From positions 1,594,606 through 1,658,605 of the forward strand of contig CAJNDS010002523.1 of assembly GCA_905221605.1 (NCBI GenBank): a stretch of DNA of 64,000 nucleotides, written 5' to 3'. The stretch comes from Symbiodinium natans (lineage: Eukaryota; Sar; Dinophyceae; Suessiales; Symbiodiniaceae). A program made the translations under genes and the position numbers. The notes under the pieces were generated by a model that saw only the letters and a list, made by a program, of their open reading frames with translations, had not been told where the DNA came from and searched no databases. Every line of letters begins with the position of its first letter. Position 1 is the first letter of the stretch. This document shows, in pieces, positions 10,021-19,813 of this stretch.

Positions 10021-10440
10021 GAGTCTCGAAGTCCACTCCCTCGCCCATCCACGCGCGTCACCAGACGCCGAGATGTGCGTGCAGGGCGCTCTTCGACCCA
10101 GGGGTTCCTGCAAGCGTCGGCTTCTGGCTCTTCTGCGCTGGGAACCTGGAGGTAGAGCTTACTTATGTATCAACAGGTGCTCTTCCAATATAACAAAAGC
10201 CTCTTCGAAGATCCTCAGCGATGTACGCTCGTAGATCCCTGGCTAAGGACGGACCGAAGCGCTTGCCGGCAGGGGCGGCCGAGCCTGAAATCTGCAACAA
10301 TGGGGGGGTCCGTGCTGCCATATGAATTCCCGCTAAAATCACCGGGGGGCGAGCGCTTTGGGGCCTTGCGCTGGGAATCGAGCACTTTCGGGCTGATCCT
10401 TTTGTCCGAGGGCCGCCCCCCCATTCGGGCCAAGCGCTGA
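10020..10440. other. Unassigned stretch between minisatellites
   Basis: No convincing gene. It is GC-rich with frames open on both strands by composition. No telomere-type tract. Confidence 0.4.
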
Positions 10441-10826
10441 GCTCTGGACCCCCTTCATATAGGTATAGAACAAATTCCTCCTGGGCAGGTCGGAGGTCTG
10501 GAACCCCTTCACATAGGTAGAGCCAATTCCTCCTGGGCAGGTCTGAGCTCCAAACCCCTTCATATAGGTAGAACAAACTCCTCCTGAACAGGTGAGCTCT
10601 GGAAGCCCTTCATACAAGTAGAACAAATTCCTCCTAGGCAGGTCTGTGCTCCGGACCCCTTCTTTTTGGTAGCAAATTCTGGGCAGGTTTGAGCTCCGGA
10701 CCCCTTCATACAGGTAGAACGAATTCCTCCTCTGAGCTCTGGAACCTTGAACAAATTCCTCCTGCGCAGGTCTGAGCCCTGGAACCCCCTCATATAGGGA
10801 GAACAAATTCCTCCTTCCTGGGCACT
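10441..10826. repeat. Minisatellite of about 60-bp units
   Basis: Seven to eight degenerate units of the pattern ACCCCTTCATATAGGTAGAA, CAAATTCCTCCTGGGCAGGT, CTGAGCTCTGG. Some copies are truncated by 15-30 bases. On the minus strand the unit is open and gives repeated STYMKGF / LPRRNLFYLYEG peptides, but in shifting frames, so I read it as a repeat rather than a gene. Confidence 0.85.
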
Positions 10827-10859
10827 GATGCAGGCTGCCCCCCCCCCCCAACGCCAAGC

Positions 10860-11045
10860 TTGCTTCCGCCAGCTTGCCCCGATTGGCCCTGCCATTCGCA
10901 GGGCCCGTCAGGGTTGTGCCAGTGCCCCCGCCAGATTTGCCCCCGCAAGCCAGGGTTGCCCCCCGCCAGGCCCCCGCCATGGTTGCCTGCCAGGGTTGCT
11001 CCTTCGAGTTGCCCCCACCAAAGTTGCCCCGCCAGGGTTGGCCAC
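10860..11045. repeat. 15-bp GC minisatellite, copy 1
   Basis: Degenerate units of GGGTTGCCCCCGCCA. The unit length equals five codons; the minus strand reads A-T/N-L-A-G-like pentapeptides. Confidence 0.75.
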
Positions 11046-11070
11046 TCTCAATGCACACCTAGAGGAGCCC

Positions 11071-11310
11071 CGCCGCATTCCCTCCATCTCATCCGGGTTA
11101 TTCCGGAGTCCTGCGACCAACATGGCTCGGGTTGGAAAAACCGACACGGGGCTTAGCTATGGCCTTGAGGGTGTCTTAAACACAGTAGTTTGGATCCAGG
11201 ACAGTGTAGGCTCAAGCAACAGCAGCAGTACGTCCCATCCCGGCCATCGGGGAGAGTGGAGGTGAAAGCCCCCTTGATAGGGGGTGGGGGGTAGACCGCT
11301 AAACCCGAAA
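11071..11310 (+). repeat. Direct repeat, left copy (about 240 bp)
   Basis: The segment starts CGCCGCATTCCCTCCATCTC and ends at GTAGACCGCTAAACCCGAAA. It recurs at 11840-12059 at very high identity. The main difference is about 20 extra bases in this copy between the GTCTTAAAC and GTGTAGGCTC stretches. Confidence 0.9.
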
Positions 11311-11315
11311 CCCCA

Positions 11316-11635
11316 CCAAGTTGCCCCCGCCAGATTTGCCCCAGCAGGGTTGCCGCCGTCAGGGTTGCCCCCGCCAGGGTTGCCCCCGCCAGGGTTGCCC
11401 CCGCCAGGGTTGCCCCCCGCCAGGGTGGTTGCCCTATACCAGTTGCGCCCAAAATTCCTTTCCAACTTTCCAGCTTCGCTTTTGGCAGGGTTGCCCTCGC
11501 TAGGGTGACAGGTTTGCCCCCGCCAGGGTTGCCCACCAGGTCTGCCCCGCCAGGGTTGCCCTTGTGAGGGTTGTCCCTGCCAGGGTTTCCCCCGCCCCCT
11601 CCCCCTTCAGGGTTGCCCCGCCACCAACCCCGGCA
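11316..11635. repeat. 15-bp GC minisatellite, copies 2 and 3
   Basis: Near-perfect units of GGGTTGCCCCCGCCA at about 11360-11430, degenerating to 11635. The minus strand reads GATLAGATLAGATLTAATL, which mimics a pentapeptide-repeat protein. There is no start or flanking domain. Confidence 0.85.
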
Positions 11636-11839
11636 CCATGTCGCCTACTTGTGCACCTTCTCAGTGACGGCCCTCCCAAGACAACCTGGTCCTCCCTGCG
11701 CGCTTGCAAGGCTTCGTCGTCCTTCTCTATGAAGGAACCACAAGCTCCCTGCCAAAGTACTCTATTATTCCGCCAGGGTGCCGGCAATGTTGCCCTCGCC
11801 GGGGTTGCACGCCAGGGTTGCGCCTGCCAGGGCTGCCCC

Positions 11840-12059
11840 CGCCGCATTCCCTCCATCTCATCCGGGTTATTCCGGAGTCCTGCGACCAACATGGCTCGGG
11901 TTGGAAAAACCGACACGGGGCTTAGCTATGGCCTTCAAAGTGTCTTAAACGTGTAGGCTCAAGCAACAGCAGCAGTACGTCCCATCCCGGCCATCGAGGA
12001 GAGAGGAGGTGAAAGCCCCCTTGATAGGGGGGCGGGGGGTAGACCGCTCTAAACCCGAA
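11840..12059 (+). repeat. Direct repeat, right copy (about 220 bp)
   Basis: The second copy of the 11071-11310 segment. The two copies bracket the 15-bp minisatellites, so the whole 11.07-12.06 kb block may be a tandem duplication with an expanded or deleted centre. Confidence 0.9.
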
Positions 12060-12159
12060 AAAGGCGGTAGTTTGGGTGGTTGGGGTGGGATCCGCTGCAC
12101 CGAGGCGGCCCGACCCGCCACCACTCCCTGGCGCGGGTCGGGACCGCGGCACTTTGGAA

Positions 12160-12415
12160 CACCCCAAACCCTAAACCCTAAACCCTAAACCCTGAACCCT
12201 ACTGAAGTGACGCCGGCTCAGAGACCTGAAGCACCTTGCATCTACATTACTGGGCCAGCACCCTGAGCTGTACATACAGGTAGGGTTTCGGGTTTAGGGT
12301 TTAGGGTTTAGGGCTTAGGGCTTAGGGTTTAGGGTCTTTGGGGTTTAGGGTTTGGGGTTTAGGGTTTAGGGTATTCAGGGTTTAGGGTTTGGGGTTTAGG
12401 GCGGAACGTGTCTTC
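12160..12415. repeat. Telomere-type tracts flanking a small island
   Basis: CCCTAAA units at 12168-12200 and TTTAGGG units at 12282-12400 flank a unique island of about 80 bp. This is the start of the telomere-repeat-rich region that continues to the right end. Confidence 0.85.
12247..12277 (-). CDS. Possible last exon of an unknown gene
   Basis: The minus strand reads CTGTATGTACAG then LRVLAQ and a TAA (12247-12249). The island has CCCTAAA on its left and TTTAGGG on its right, the same orientation as the recognised minus-strand exons. Very short, so support is mainly the flanking pattern. Confidence 0.25.
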
Positions 12416-12419
12416 TATT

Positions 12420-12780
12420 CTTTGGGTGTTCTGCAAATATTAAACCATGCAAGAAAGCAATGGATGCGCATTCCGCATTCCTTCGACAACAGCCCTACGG
12501 CCACCTAAGATTTTGAAAAAAAACACGAAGTTTTAACCCGAAGTTGAAAACAGTGAACATGAAACCCTGCATTTTCCGCTCTAAGCTTAAAACGCCGAAT
12601 TTAAAGCCCTAAAACTCTGCCCCACGTGGTAGCCAGCAAGCATATTGTGATAAGGGCAACCCTTGTTTTGATTGGTTACTTCACTTGAACCATAAAAAGG
12701 GAAAAGGGTACCCCTGGGCTACCACGAAACCGCCTAAAACCTAAACCCTAAACCCTAAACCCCAAACCCTAAACCCTAGA
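12420..12780. other. Unassigned stretch with short CCCTAAA runs
   Basis: No frame or known element can be defended. It includes a degenerate copy of the GTAACCTAGG-type dispersed repeat near 12650-12725 and a CCCTAAA tract at 12735-12778. Confidence 0.5.
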
Positions 12781-12794
12781 CAGAGAAAGCCGGT

Positions 12795-12845
12795 CCGTCT
12801 TCGTCACGGCAAACGCCAGGGCAGCCCCTGAGGGCGGTGCAGTGG
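12795..12845 (-). CDS. Exon-like island of an unknown gene
   Basis: After CCGCCCTCAG on the minus strand the frame reads AALAFAVTKTDRLS. CCCTAAA lies on the left and TTTAGGG on the right, so it fits the exon-island rule. Function unknown; possibly the same gene as the islands at 12.25, 15.6 and 17.6-18.05 kb. Confidence 0.3.
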
Positions 12846-12869
12846 GCCGGGGATCGAGACCGCACTTTA

Positions 12870-13650
12870 GGGTTTAGGGTTTAGGGTTTAGGGTTTCACT
12901 CCACTATGAGAACTTACATCCTAGTCATAAACCCCAAACCGTAAACCGTAAACCCTAAACCTTGAATGAAGCCCAAACCCTGAACCCTGAACCCTCACTT
13001 GTATACCCTGAAACTTTGGACTCCAAACCCTACAGCTGAACCCGAACTCAGGCAGGGAATGTACCTAATAAGCGATTGAGGATAGGGCCTAGAATCTACG
13101 AAACATACCTGATGAGCTACACAGAGGCGCGGGCTTTCGAACCAAGGAGTCGTTCCTCTGAATCCAAGTGTATACATACTAGACCCAAGAGTAGCCTAGG
13201 AATAAACAAGGTGCCCTGTTGTGGTTTATAGGGGCTGGCTACATAAGGGAACCTAGACCCTAAACAAAGGGAATAAGGGCTTTCTCTGGGTCCTAGTACA
13301 TATATCTATATATATGTATATATACCGGGCATCTCAGAAATCAGCAGAACCCATAAACCCTCAACCCTAACTCCCAAACCCAAACCGTAAACCCCAACCA
13401 CACCTCATAGTTGCATTCATCTCCGCCCTAAACCGAAACAAACAAGCTTGGGCGCTTGGGGCGTCAGGTAGCCAAGGAAACAAGCACTACCTAAGACTCT
13501 ATGTACCGACAGTTTAGTACTAACTGACCCTTCATTAGTAGGTATAACTCATTAAACTCCCTACACTAACCCGAAACCCTAAACCCTAAACCCTGAACCC
13601 TAAACCCTAAACCCTAAACTCTAAACCCTAAACCCTAAACCCTAACCGTC
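12870..13650. repeat. Mixed telomere-type tracts
   Basis: TTTAGGG at 12870-12895 and CCCTAAA at 12930-12995, 13345-13420 and 13568-13650, separated by unique sequence. Includes a copy of the GTAACCTAGG-type dispersed repeat at 13186-13301 and an AT-rich run at 13300-13325. No gene recognised. Confidence 0.75.
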
Positions 13651-13861
13651 CCTAACCCATTAAAGTGTAGGTAAAGAGAGTTCCAGGTAAACCCGGTGTT
13701 GCGGTTTAGGGCTTGGGGCTGAGCCGGGACTGTAAGGACCCCATTTGCAAATATAGTCTATAGTTTGGCCTTGAAGAGTTCCCATTTGGGATGTTCCCTC
13801 TGCTTCTAAGAGTCCTGAATAGGCATTATCATACCCCCTATCCTAATATTTTTTAAGGACT

Positions 13862-13976
13862 GCTACTTGGTTGCTGCGTTCATAAGCTCCACAATAGTGT
13901 ACACTTTCAGTTTTATAGGGGGTTATAGTATCCCAAAAGTTGTAAAGTGTACTCACTCAACTACTAAGTTTAGGGC
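13862..13976 (+). mobile_element. Dispersed repeat family D (TGTACACTTT type), copy 1
   Basis: The sequence runs TTGGTTGCTGCGTTCATAAG, GTGTACACTTTCAGTTTTAT, then TATAGTATCCCAAAA, TGTAAAGTGTACTCACTCA. Related copies lie at 31131-31212 and 39900-40012. The two TGTACACTTT/AAAGTGTAC motifs are inverted relative to each other, so the element can fold. Non-coding, MITE-like by size and structure; class inferred. Confidence 0.6.
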
Positions 13977-14109
13977 TCAGGGTAATTGTGGTCTCTTCGT
14001 GGGGTCAGTAAGTACAACAAGCAGGACCACAAAGGCCCGAAAAACCCAAGAAACTCACCCTGGAACTCTCTTTACCTATAGTTTCATGCGTTATACTTCT
14101 ACCTACTAA

Positions 14110-15440
14110 TCAGGGAGTAGTTGCTACTAAACTGTTGGTAAATGGAGCCCCAAAACTACACATTTGACTGCATTCCGCAGACCTGCGGCTGCGCCCACAA
14201 CCCCTGCTGTGGCAACCTGCACGGGAGGGCTTGGGAGGTTTGGAGCTTACCTAGACTCAAGAGGAACCTAGGAATGAAAAAACACGGGGTGCCCTTAATT
14301 TGGATTTAAACGCGGGTTTACCATGGAACCGAAAAAAACCTAGACGAATGTAACAAGGGCCTACTTTGGGTCCTAATTACAGGGTTCAGAGAAGATTTCT
14401 GGCTTTCCGTGTTTGGGTGCCCAAAGTTCGTACTACTGAAACCCCAAGACGCCTAAACCCCCAAGCCCAAAACCAAAAACCCAAAGCCTCGATTTTAGCG
14501 TTGAGTTTTCGGACGATGTTTCGGGCATGGGTTGAAGTTGCGATGGTATACGGGTTTTGGATTGAAGGGCTGTATTTATTAACTGGGTCACTGGTGACGT
14601 TCGCTTTGCCTGCCCTCCGAGGCGTAGTCTCTACCCAGGCAAAAGTCTTGGCTCCGTACGCTGAGAAATGATGCTGCCCTTACACGGATTAAATGGGATT
14701 GGGGTTTTGATGTGGAGGCTATCTTTTAGGGTTTGTGGTTTTTTGAAGTGCAAACATGAAGATCTTAGAGCCACCCCCCGGTTCTATTGAATACCCTAAT
14801 CTCGATTGGCAAGAGATTCACCCAAGCCCACATTACTCGTTTGACCTTCTTGCAGCCCCTCCTGAACTCGAAGCCCTGTGGGTTCAGGGTTCAGGGGCCT
14901 AGGGTAGAGGATTTGGGGGTTCCGGGTGCAGCAGGGGTTTAGGGTTTAGGGTGTAGGGCCTGTAGGGTTCAGGGTTTGGCTGGCCTTCACAATGGAATCG
15001 GAACTTGCCATGTTTTTGAAAAAACAGGCGGGGATTCAAGGAACGAGGCTGTGAACGCTATTTGAGCAAAAAGGCTTCCGGACCTGCAACTGCCGACGAC
15101 GGAACCGTAACTTTTCACCTGGTGTGTGCATGTGTTGAGGGTCAGGGTGACCCTAATAAACCCTAAACCCTAGACACGAAACCCTAAAGCCTAAATCCTA
15201 TAAACCCCGAACCCCTAAAACACAAACCAAAACAAGTGAGTTCAGCACCACACAGCCGATTTTCAGTTGTTCAGGGAGACATGATACTTCAGGGACTATT
15301 GGGGGTCTTTCGTCAGGGAAACGGGCGGTTGCTGTTTAGGGTTAAGGGTTTCGGGCTACTTGGGTATACAAAAACTAACAGGAAGGGGGGCTCACCGAAA
15401 TAGGGGTACCGTTTTTTCGAGGTTCCCAAACTTAAACCGT
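14110..15440. other. Unassigned stretch with scattered TTTAGGG tracts
   Basis: A dispersed-repeat copy of the GTAACCTAGG type lies at about 14255-14375. A frame at 14519-14671 (+) reads MFRAWVEVAMVYGFWIEGLY and is hydrophobic, but has no other support. Short TTTAGGG tracts lie at 14937-14985. Another plus-strand frame, YLSKKASGPATADDGTVTFH (about 15055-15120), is exon-like but unassigned. Confidence 0.35.
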
Positions 15441-15525
15441 ATATATATATATATATACGGTTTAGGGTTTAGGGTTTAGGGCTTAGGGTTTAGGATTTAG
15501 GGTTTAGGGTTTAGGGAAATGTCTA
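15438..15525. repeat. TA microsatellite joined to a TTTAGGG tract
   Basis: A run of about ten TA units (15440-15461) set between CCGT and ACGG, followed directly by TTTAGGG units to 15525. Confidence 0.85.
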
Positions 15526-17600
15526 AGGATAGGCTTGGCTTCAGGGTCCCGTCCCAGGGTCCCTCCCATGAACTCGGCAAGATGCCCAGGAGATTTCTGC
15601 TGGGGGCTCGACAAGAGCTCGTTTAGGGTTTAGGGTTTAGGGTTTAGGGTTGTCTCCGTTTACCCTAAACCCTGAAGCCTTCAGAAAGGTTTAGGGTCTA
15701 GAGCAATTAGGATTTAGGAACGAGGAACGAAGGAACCCCACACCCAAAAGTCCTATGGTTTAGGACCCTAAGCTGCCTAAGCTGTTCTGGCGTTGGGAAT
15801 TCCGCACATCAGCGATTCCCGCAATTAGGGGCTATAGGATTTGCTTCTAGGGCTTGTTCGGGTGAAGCGTTCCAGGCTTCAGGTGTAGGGTTTCAAGGAC
15901 TAGGAATGGGCTTACATGATTTAGAAGACTTAGGATTTGCAAAGTGAAAATGGCTACAAGGCTCACAAGATCACGGAAGCAACAAACGCAAGGTGTATAC
16001 GCACAGCCCGACTCTAAAACCCTAGATCCTAAATACCCTGAGGTCCCCTGATCCTCAACCCTATAAGACCTAAACTCCACATCAAATGCCCTAAGTCCCC
16101 TTAATCCTAAACCCTAAACCCTGCCCCTCAAATCCCCCATATCCCGCAGCCTCTACACCTATACAGCCCCGAGGCCCTTCACCGTTAAGCCTCTAAACCC
16201 CTGTAACTCTCCGCACTCGATGCTAGAAAGCTTTTCAAGCTTGGGTTTAGGGTTTGGGGTTCAGGGTTGAGCTTCTCCTTTGTGTTGCGCTGCTTTTAAG
16301 GGTACCCTACACCCTAAACCCTAAACCCCAAACCCTGAACCCTAAACCCTAAACCCCAAACCCTATATAAAAGTACGAGAATCCTAGGAGCCCACCAGTG
16401 TAAAGCCCTAAACCCTATAAACCCGGTTTAGGGTTACAGGGTTTAGGGTTTAGGGGGTTCAGGGTTTAGGGTTTCGGGTTTAGGGTTTCAGGGTTCAGGG
16501 TTTCAGGGTTTAGGGTTTGGAGCTTCTTCTTTTGCGCCGCTTAATCACTTAAACATTGAAACGCGCAGATTCCTCTCGCCCCCGTGCGGTGCGCACAGCT
16601 GGAAGGGGCCGGCGTCTGAGCTGGTTCCGTGCAAACATACGCTGAGAGCATCTGAAAGCCATCACGCCCCTAAACCCTAAACCCTAAACCCTATACCCTA
16701 TACCCTAAACCCTAAACCCTAAACCCTACACGCTAACCCTCAACTTAAATCGACCAGCACCACCTTATCCCAATGGGCCTAGCAAGGATTGTATTTTAAG
16801 TGCATGGTATGAGTTAGGGCTTAGGGTTTAGGGGCCCTACATCCCGCGCCCACAGCAAACAAAGTAGGGTTTAGGGTGTAGGCTTTCGGTTTAGGGCTAC
16901 CTTCTCAGGAAAGCTCTAGTTCCGTTGGTGGTGGCTTTCAGCGCCTACTCTGGAGAAATAGTGTTAGATAAGTGCGAGGGCAGCTTTTTTAGTTGGCCGC
17001 TCTGCTCGTCCAAAAAAATCCACAAGGGGTCGCTCGATCGTTGCCCGTGTGGGCCAGAAGGTAAAGGTAAATAGGGTTTAGGGTCTTGCTGAGTGGCCAC
17101 AAAAGGTTAACGGTTAGCCTTTCAATCATGACAGTATTGTATGTACGTATATATATATATATATCCCAAAGGGTTCAAGGGTTGTCTATGCAGCTACTAA
17201 GGAGAGCATGCTGCATTCCCTGCCTTGGTGGTCGAGCTCTGTGTTTTGCGGACGTTGCCTATTCGACCCCCTGGTATGCTACCGAAACAGATGGTCTCGA
17301 TCTCGCTGCCCGCAGGAATTCAAAACGGGCTGTGAGAGGGTGAGGTCCGGATCACATGAAGTCACCTGAGTCAGATTGGGCACGGGCCAAAACCCTGAAC
17401 CTTCCTGAACCCTAAGTCGTAAACCTTGAACCCTAAATCCTGAAGCCGAAACCCTACCCGAATCCCTAATTAAACCAATCAGAGGCCTGTTCTCATGTCG
17501 TGAAAGTGCTGACACGAAAGTGTGAAGCCCCAAAGTGTTCACAACCATGGCTATATACAACCAATGCCACGAAATAAGGGTTTAGGAATTTAGGGTTTAT
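15526..17600. repeat. Telomere-type tracts with small unique islands
   Basis: TTTAGGG tracts at 15620-15650, 16245-16270, 16425-16520 and 17070-17085; CCCTAAA tracts at 16100-16125, 16310-16370 and 16665-16730. A TA run lies at 17145-17165. Islands at 15540-15620, 16560-16660 and 16910-17070 have open frames but nothing I recognise. Confidence 0.7.
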
Positions 17601-17624
17601 TTAGGGTGTTAGCGTTCTGGGTGC

Positions 17625-17700
17625 TTTTGTGTTCAGGAGGCTGTGGAAGTGTTCCAGCGCCAGCTTGTTCTCCAGCCGCCTCTTCCCGGCCACAGTGCAC
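17625..17700 (-). CDS. Exon-like island of an unknown helical protein
   Basis: The minus strand reads GKRRLENKLALEHFHSLLNT, a charged amphipathic helix with coiled-coil character. It lies downstream, on the same strand, of the 17.86-18.05 kb segment and may be the next exon. TTTAGGG-type sequence follows on the donor side (17575-17605). Identity unknown. Confidence 0.4.
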
Positions 17701-17861
17701 CAAGCAAAGGTCCAGCGTGTACTAGGCTCGCGGCAATGCTGATGAAAAAATAGGGGTACCGTACCCCCTTTATACCCCAAATAAAATAGAACCCCCTTTA
17801 AAAGGAACCCCCCAAAAAGGGCACCCCCTATTTTCGGAGACCCCCATATGCCTCTTCAGAC

Positions 17862-17962
17862 CCAAACTTGAACTTTTCGGAAGTTCAGGTCCAAGGCCGT
17901 CTCGATGATCATGCTATTCCTCTCGACGGCGCGCACGCGAGTCTCCAAATCTGACAGCGTCA
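17862..17962 (-). CDS. Exon-like island of an unknown helical protein
   Basis: The frame reads DLETRVRAVERNSMIIETAL and DLNFRKVQV, again helical and charged. The open frame extends upstream to 18071 (FEAYLTHNLFHPLRLPWKPK), which may be coding or intron. The likely acceptor is the CTGTCAG just before the first Asp codon. Together with the 17.63-17.70 kb island it suggests a coiled-coil gene ending just downstream of the bisphosphatase gene. Not recognised. Confidence 0.4.
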
Positions 17963-18064
17963 AATACGCCTTGACGTTTGCGCTTTGCGCCTTTGGCTTC
18001 CATGGAAGTCGAAGTGGGTGGAAAAGATTGTGGGTGAGGTAGGCTTCAAACCCGCTTCCTTTCT

Positions 18065-19455
18065 CCCCCAAACCCTAACCCCTATCTTGAGAGCCAAATG
18101 AACCCCAAAAGGGGTTATGGCTCATATGCCCAAGAAGGATTATAGAAGTATGGGGTAGTATGGTCCCAATTTTAGGGTTCATTTGGTTCCCAAGGTTGGC
18201 CCCAAAAGCTGCCAAACCTGGAGACCCCTCAAACGTCCGAACAAACGAAGCCCCAAACATTCACCAATGCCTTGTAGAGTTCTTAAGGGAGGGGGGTATC
18301 AAGGGTGGTATGTAACCCAAATGAACCCCCCTCCCTTAAGAACCCCAGCTCGTCCAGACTGGATACCTCAGACTCTACGACCCCCCCCCCCCCCCCCCGC
18401 AACTAGGAAATGCTTCAGGAGCCTCCCCAAAATATGCTGGAAGCCAAGTAAGCCCCGAAAGGGAACTACCCCGGCAATTATATGTTTCATCTCTTTTGGG
18501 GGGCTCCTTGTAAGCTCATCCTAGCCAAGCCCTAAACCCTAACCCCTAAACCCTAAACCCTAAACCCTAAACCCTAATTAAACCCTAAACCCTAAACCCT
18601 GAACCCTGAACCCTGAACCCTGAACCCTGAACCCTGAACCCTAAACCTCACCTAAGACCCTGAACTCCGAAACCTGCGCTGGCTGGAGATCCCGGCCCAC
18701 TCTAGGAGGTGACCAGCCCCTTCAGACGATTCTCACACCTGCGCGTCGGGTATATATGGGGGATAGAATAGGGTTTAGGGTTTAGGGTTTTTGGGGTTTT
18801 TAGGGTTTTTAGGGTTTTTAGGGTTTATAGGGTTTAAAGGGTTTATAGGGTTTATAGGGTTTATGGGGTTTATAGGGTTTATAGGGTTTTTAGGGTTTTT
18901 AGGGTTTAGGGTTTAGGGGTTTGGTTTAGGGGCACATGGTCCCTTAATCTGCTCCCTTGCCTCCTGTAAAGGGTTCTAATTATAGGCTTCAGGGTTCAGA
19001 TTCCATACGGTTTAGGGTTTAGGGCTTGAGGGAAGTAATAGGTTTAGGGTCTGGGGTTTAGGGTTTAGGGCTTAGGGTTTAGGGTTTAGAGGCATATGGT
19101 CCCTTAAATATGGACCCGAGTCCCTTACCTCCTTTAAGGGTTCTGAAGTTCTGAAGTATGGGCCCTTGGGTTATATCGGGTATATAAAGGGTGTATAAGG
19201 GCTCCCCAAGTAATACTGCAAGGGCCCCTGCTAAGGGACCATGCAACTACCCTAAGATTTCCAGTCCCCTAAACCCTAAACCCTTGAACGAACGGAGTGA
19301 GCTCAACCCTAAGCACTACAAACCCCTAAACCCCAGACCCCAAACCCTAAACCCTAGACTCTGAAGCCCTACGATCCCTAAATCTCCACCTTTGCCCCTA
19401 CACTGTTCAAGCCTCAACGTTCCCTCCGACCCTAAGCCCTAAACCCTAAACCCTA
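18065..19455. repeat. Telomere-type tracts; no gene seen
   Basis: CCCTAAA and CCCTGAA tract at 18525-18655. A striking run at 18770-18920 mixes TTTAGGG, TTTTTAGGG and TTTATAGGG units. More TTTAGGG lies at 19010-19095 and CCCTAAA at 19265-19350 and 19430-19456. A poly-C run lies at 18380-18398. This is the region 3' of the bisphosphatase gene. Confidence 0.8.
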
Positions 19456-19456
19456 A

Positions 19457-19529
19457 TGTTCCCCTTCATACTCACAGTCCTTCATTGGGATTATAGCAAG
19501 GACTGTTCATATGAGGGGGAACATCCCAG
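19457..19529. mobile_element. Short copy of hairpin family B (AAGGACTGTT type)
   Basis: Begins TGTTCCCCTTCATACTCACA GTCCTTCA and ends AAGGACTGTTCATATGAGGG GGAACATCCC, so its ends are inverted repeats. Related to 22288-22545 and 23246-23339. Non-coding MITE-like element. Confidence 0.65.
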
Positions 19530-19729
19530 CCTAAACCATTGAGCCTAAACCCAAAGCCCCCTAACACCCCTAAACCTAAAGCGATGGGGGCAGACGTGCC
19601 CAGATCATGGGCATTTCTACAAACAACAGAAACAATCTTGGGCCTTAAAGTCCTAGATCTACAGGAACCCCCTTTAAGGCCGAAGTACATACGACATAGA
19701 GACATCATGGACCCTCAGCGGGTAAGCCC

Positions 19730-19813
19730 TCAACCCCCCACAAACTTGCGATCCCCCCCCGGCCTCTTCTTCAACGCAGGATCATCGCTCTTGTCGTAGT
19801 ACTTCTTGCACTC
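19730..19813 (-). CDS. Bisphosphatase exon 13 (C-terminus, stop)
   Basis: Reads [20 protein letters not shown] and ends FVGG with TGA at 19730-19732. Acceptor GGTCAG then G; phase 0. It continues GSKEDVE from exon 12. Just upstream of the acceptor the intron holds CCCTAAACCCC. Confidence 0.75.
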   Translation of the reverse strand, partial: ECKKYYDKSDDPALKKRPGGDRKFVGG

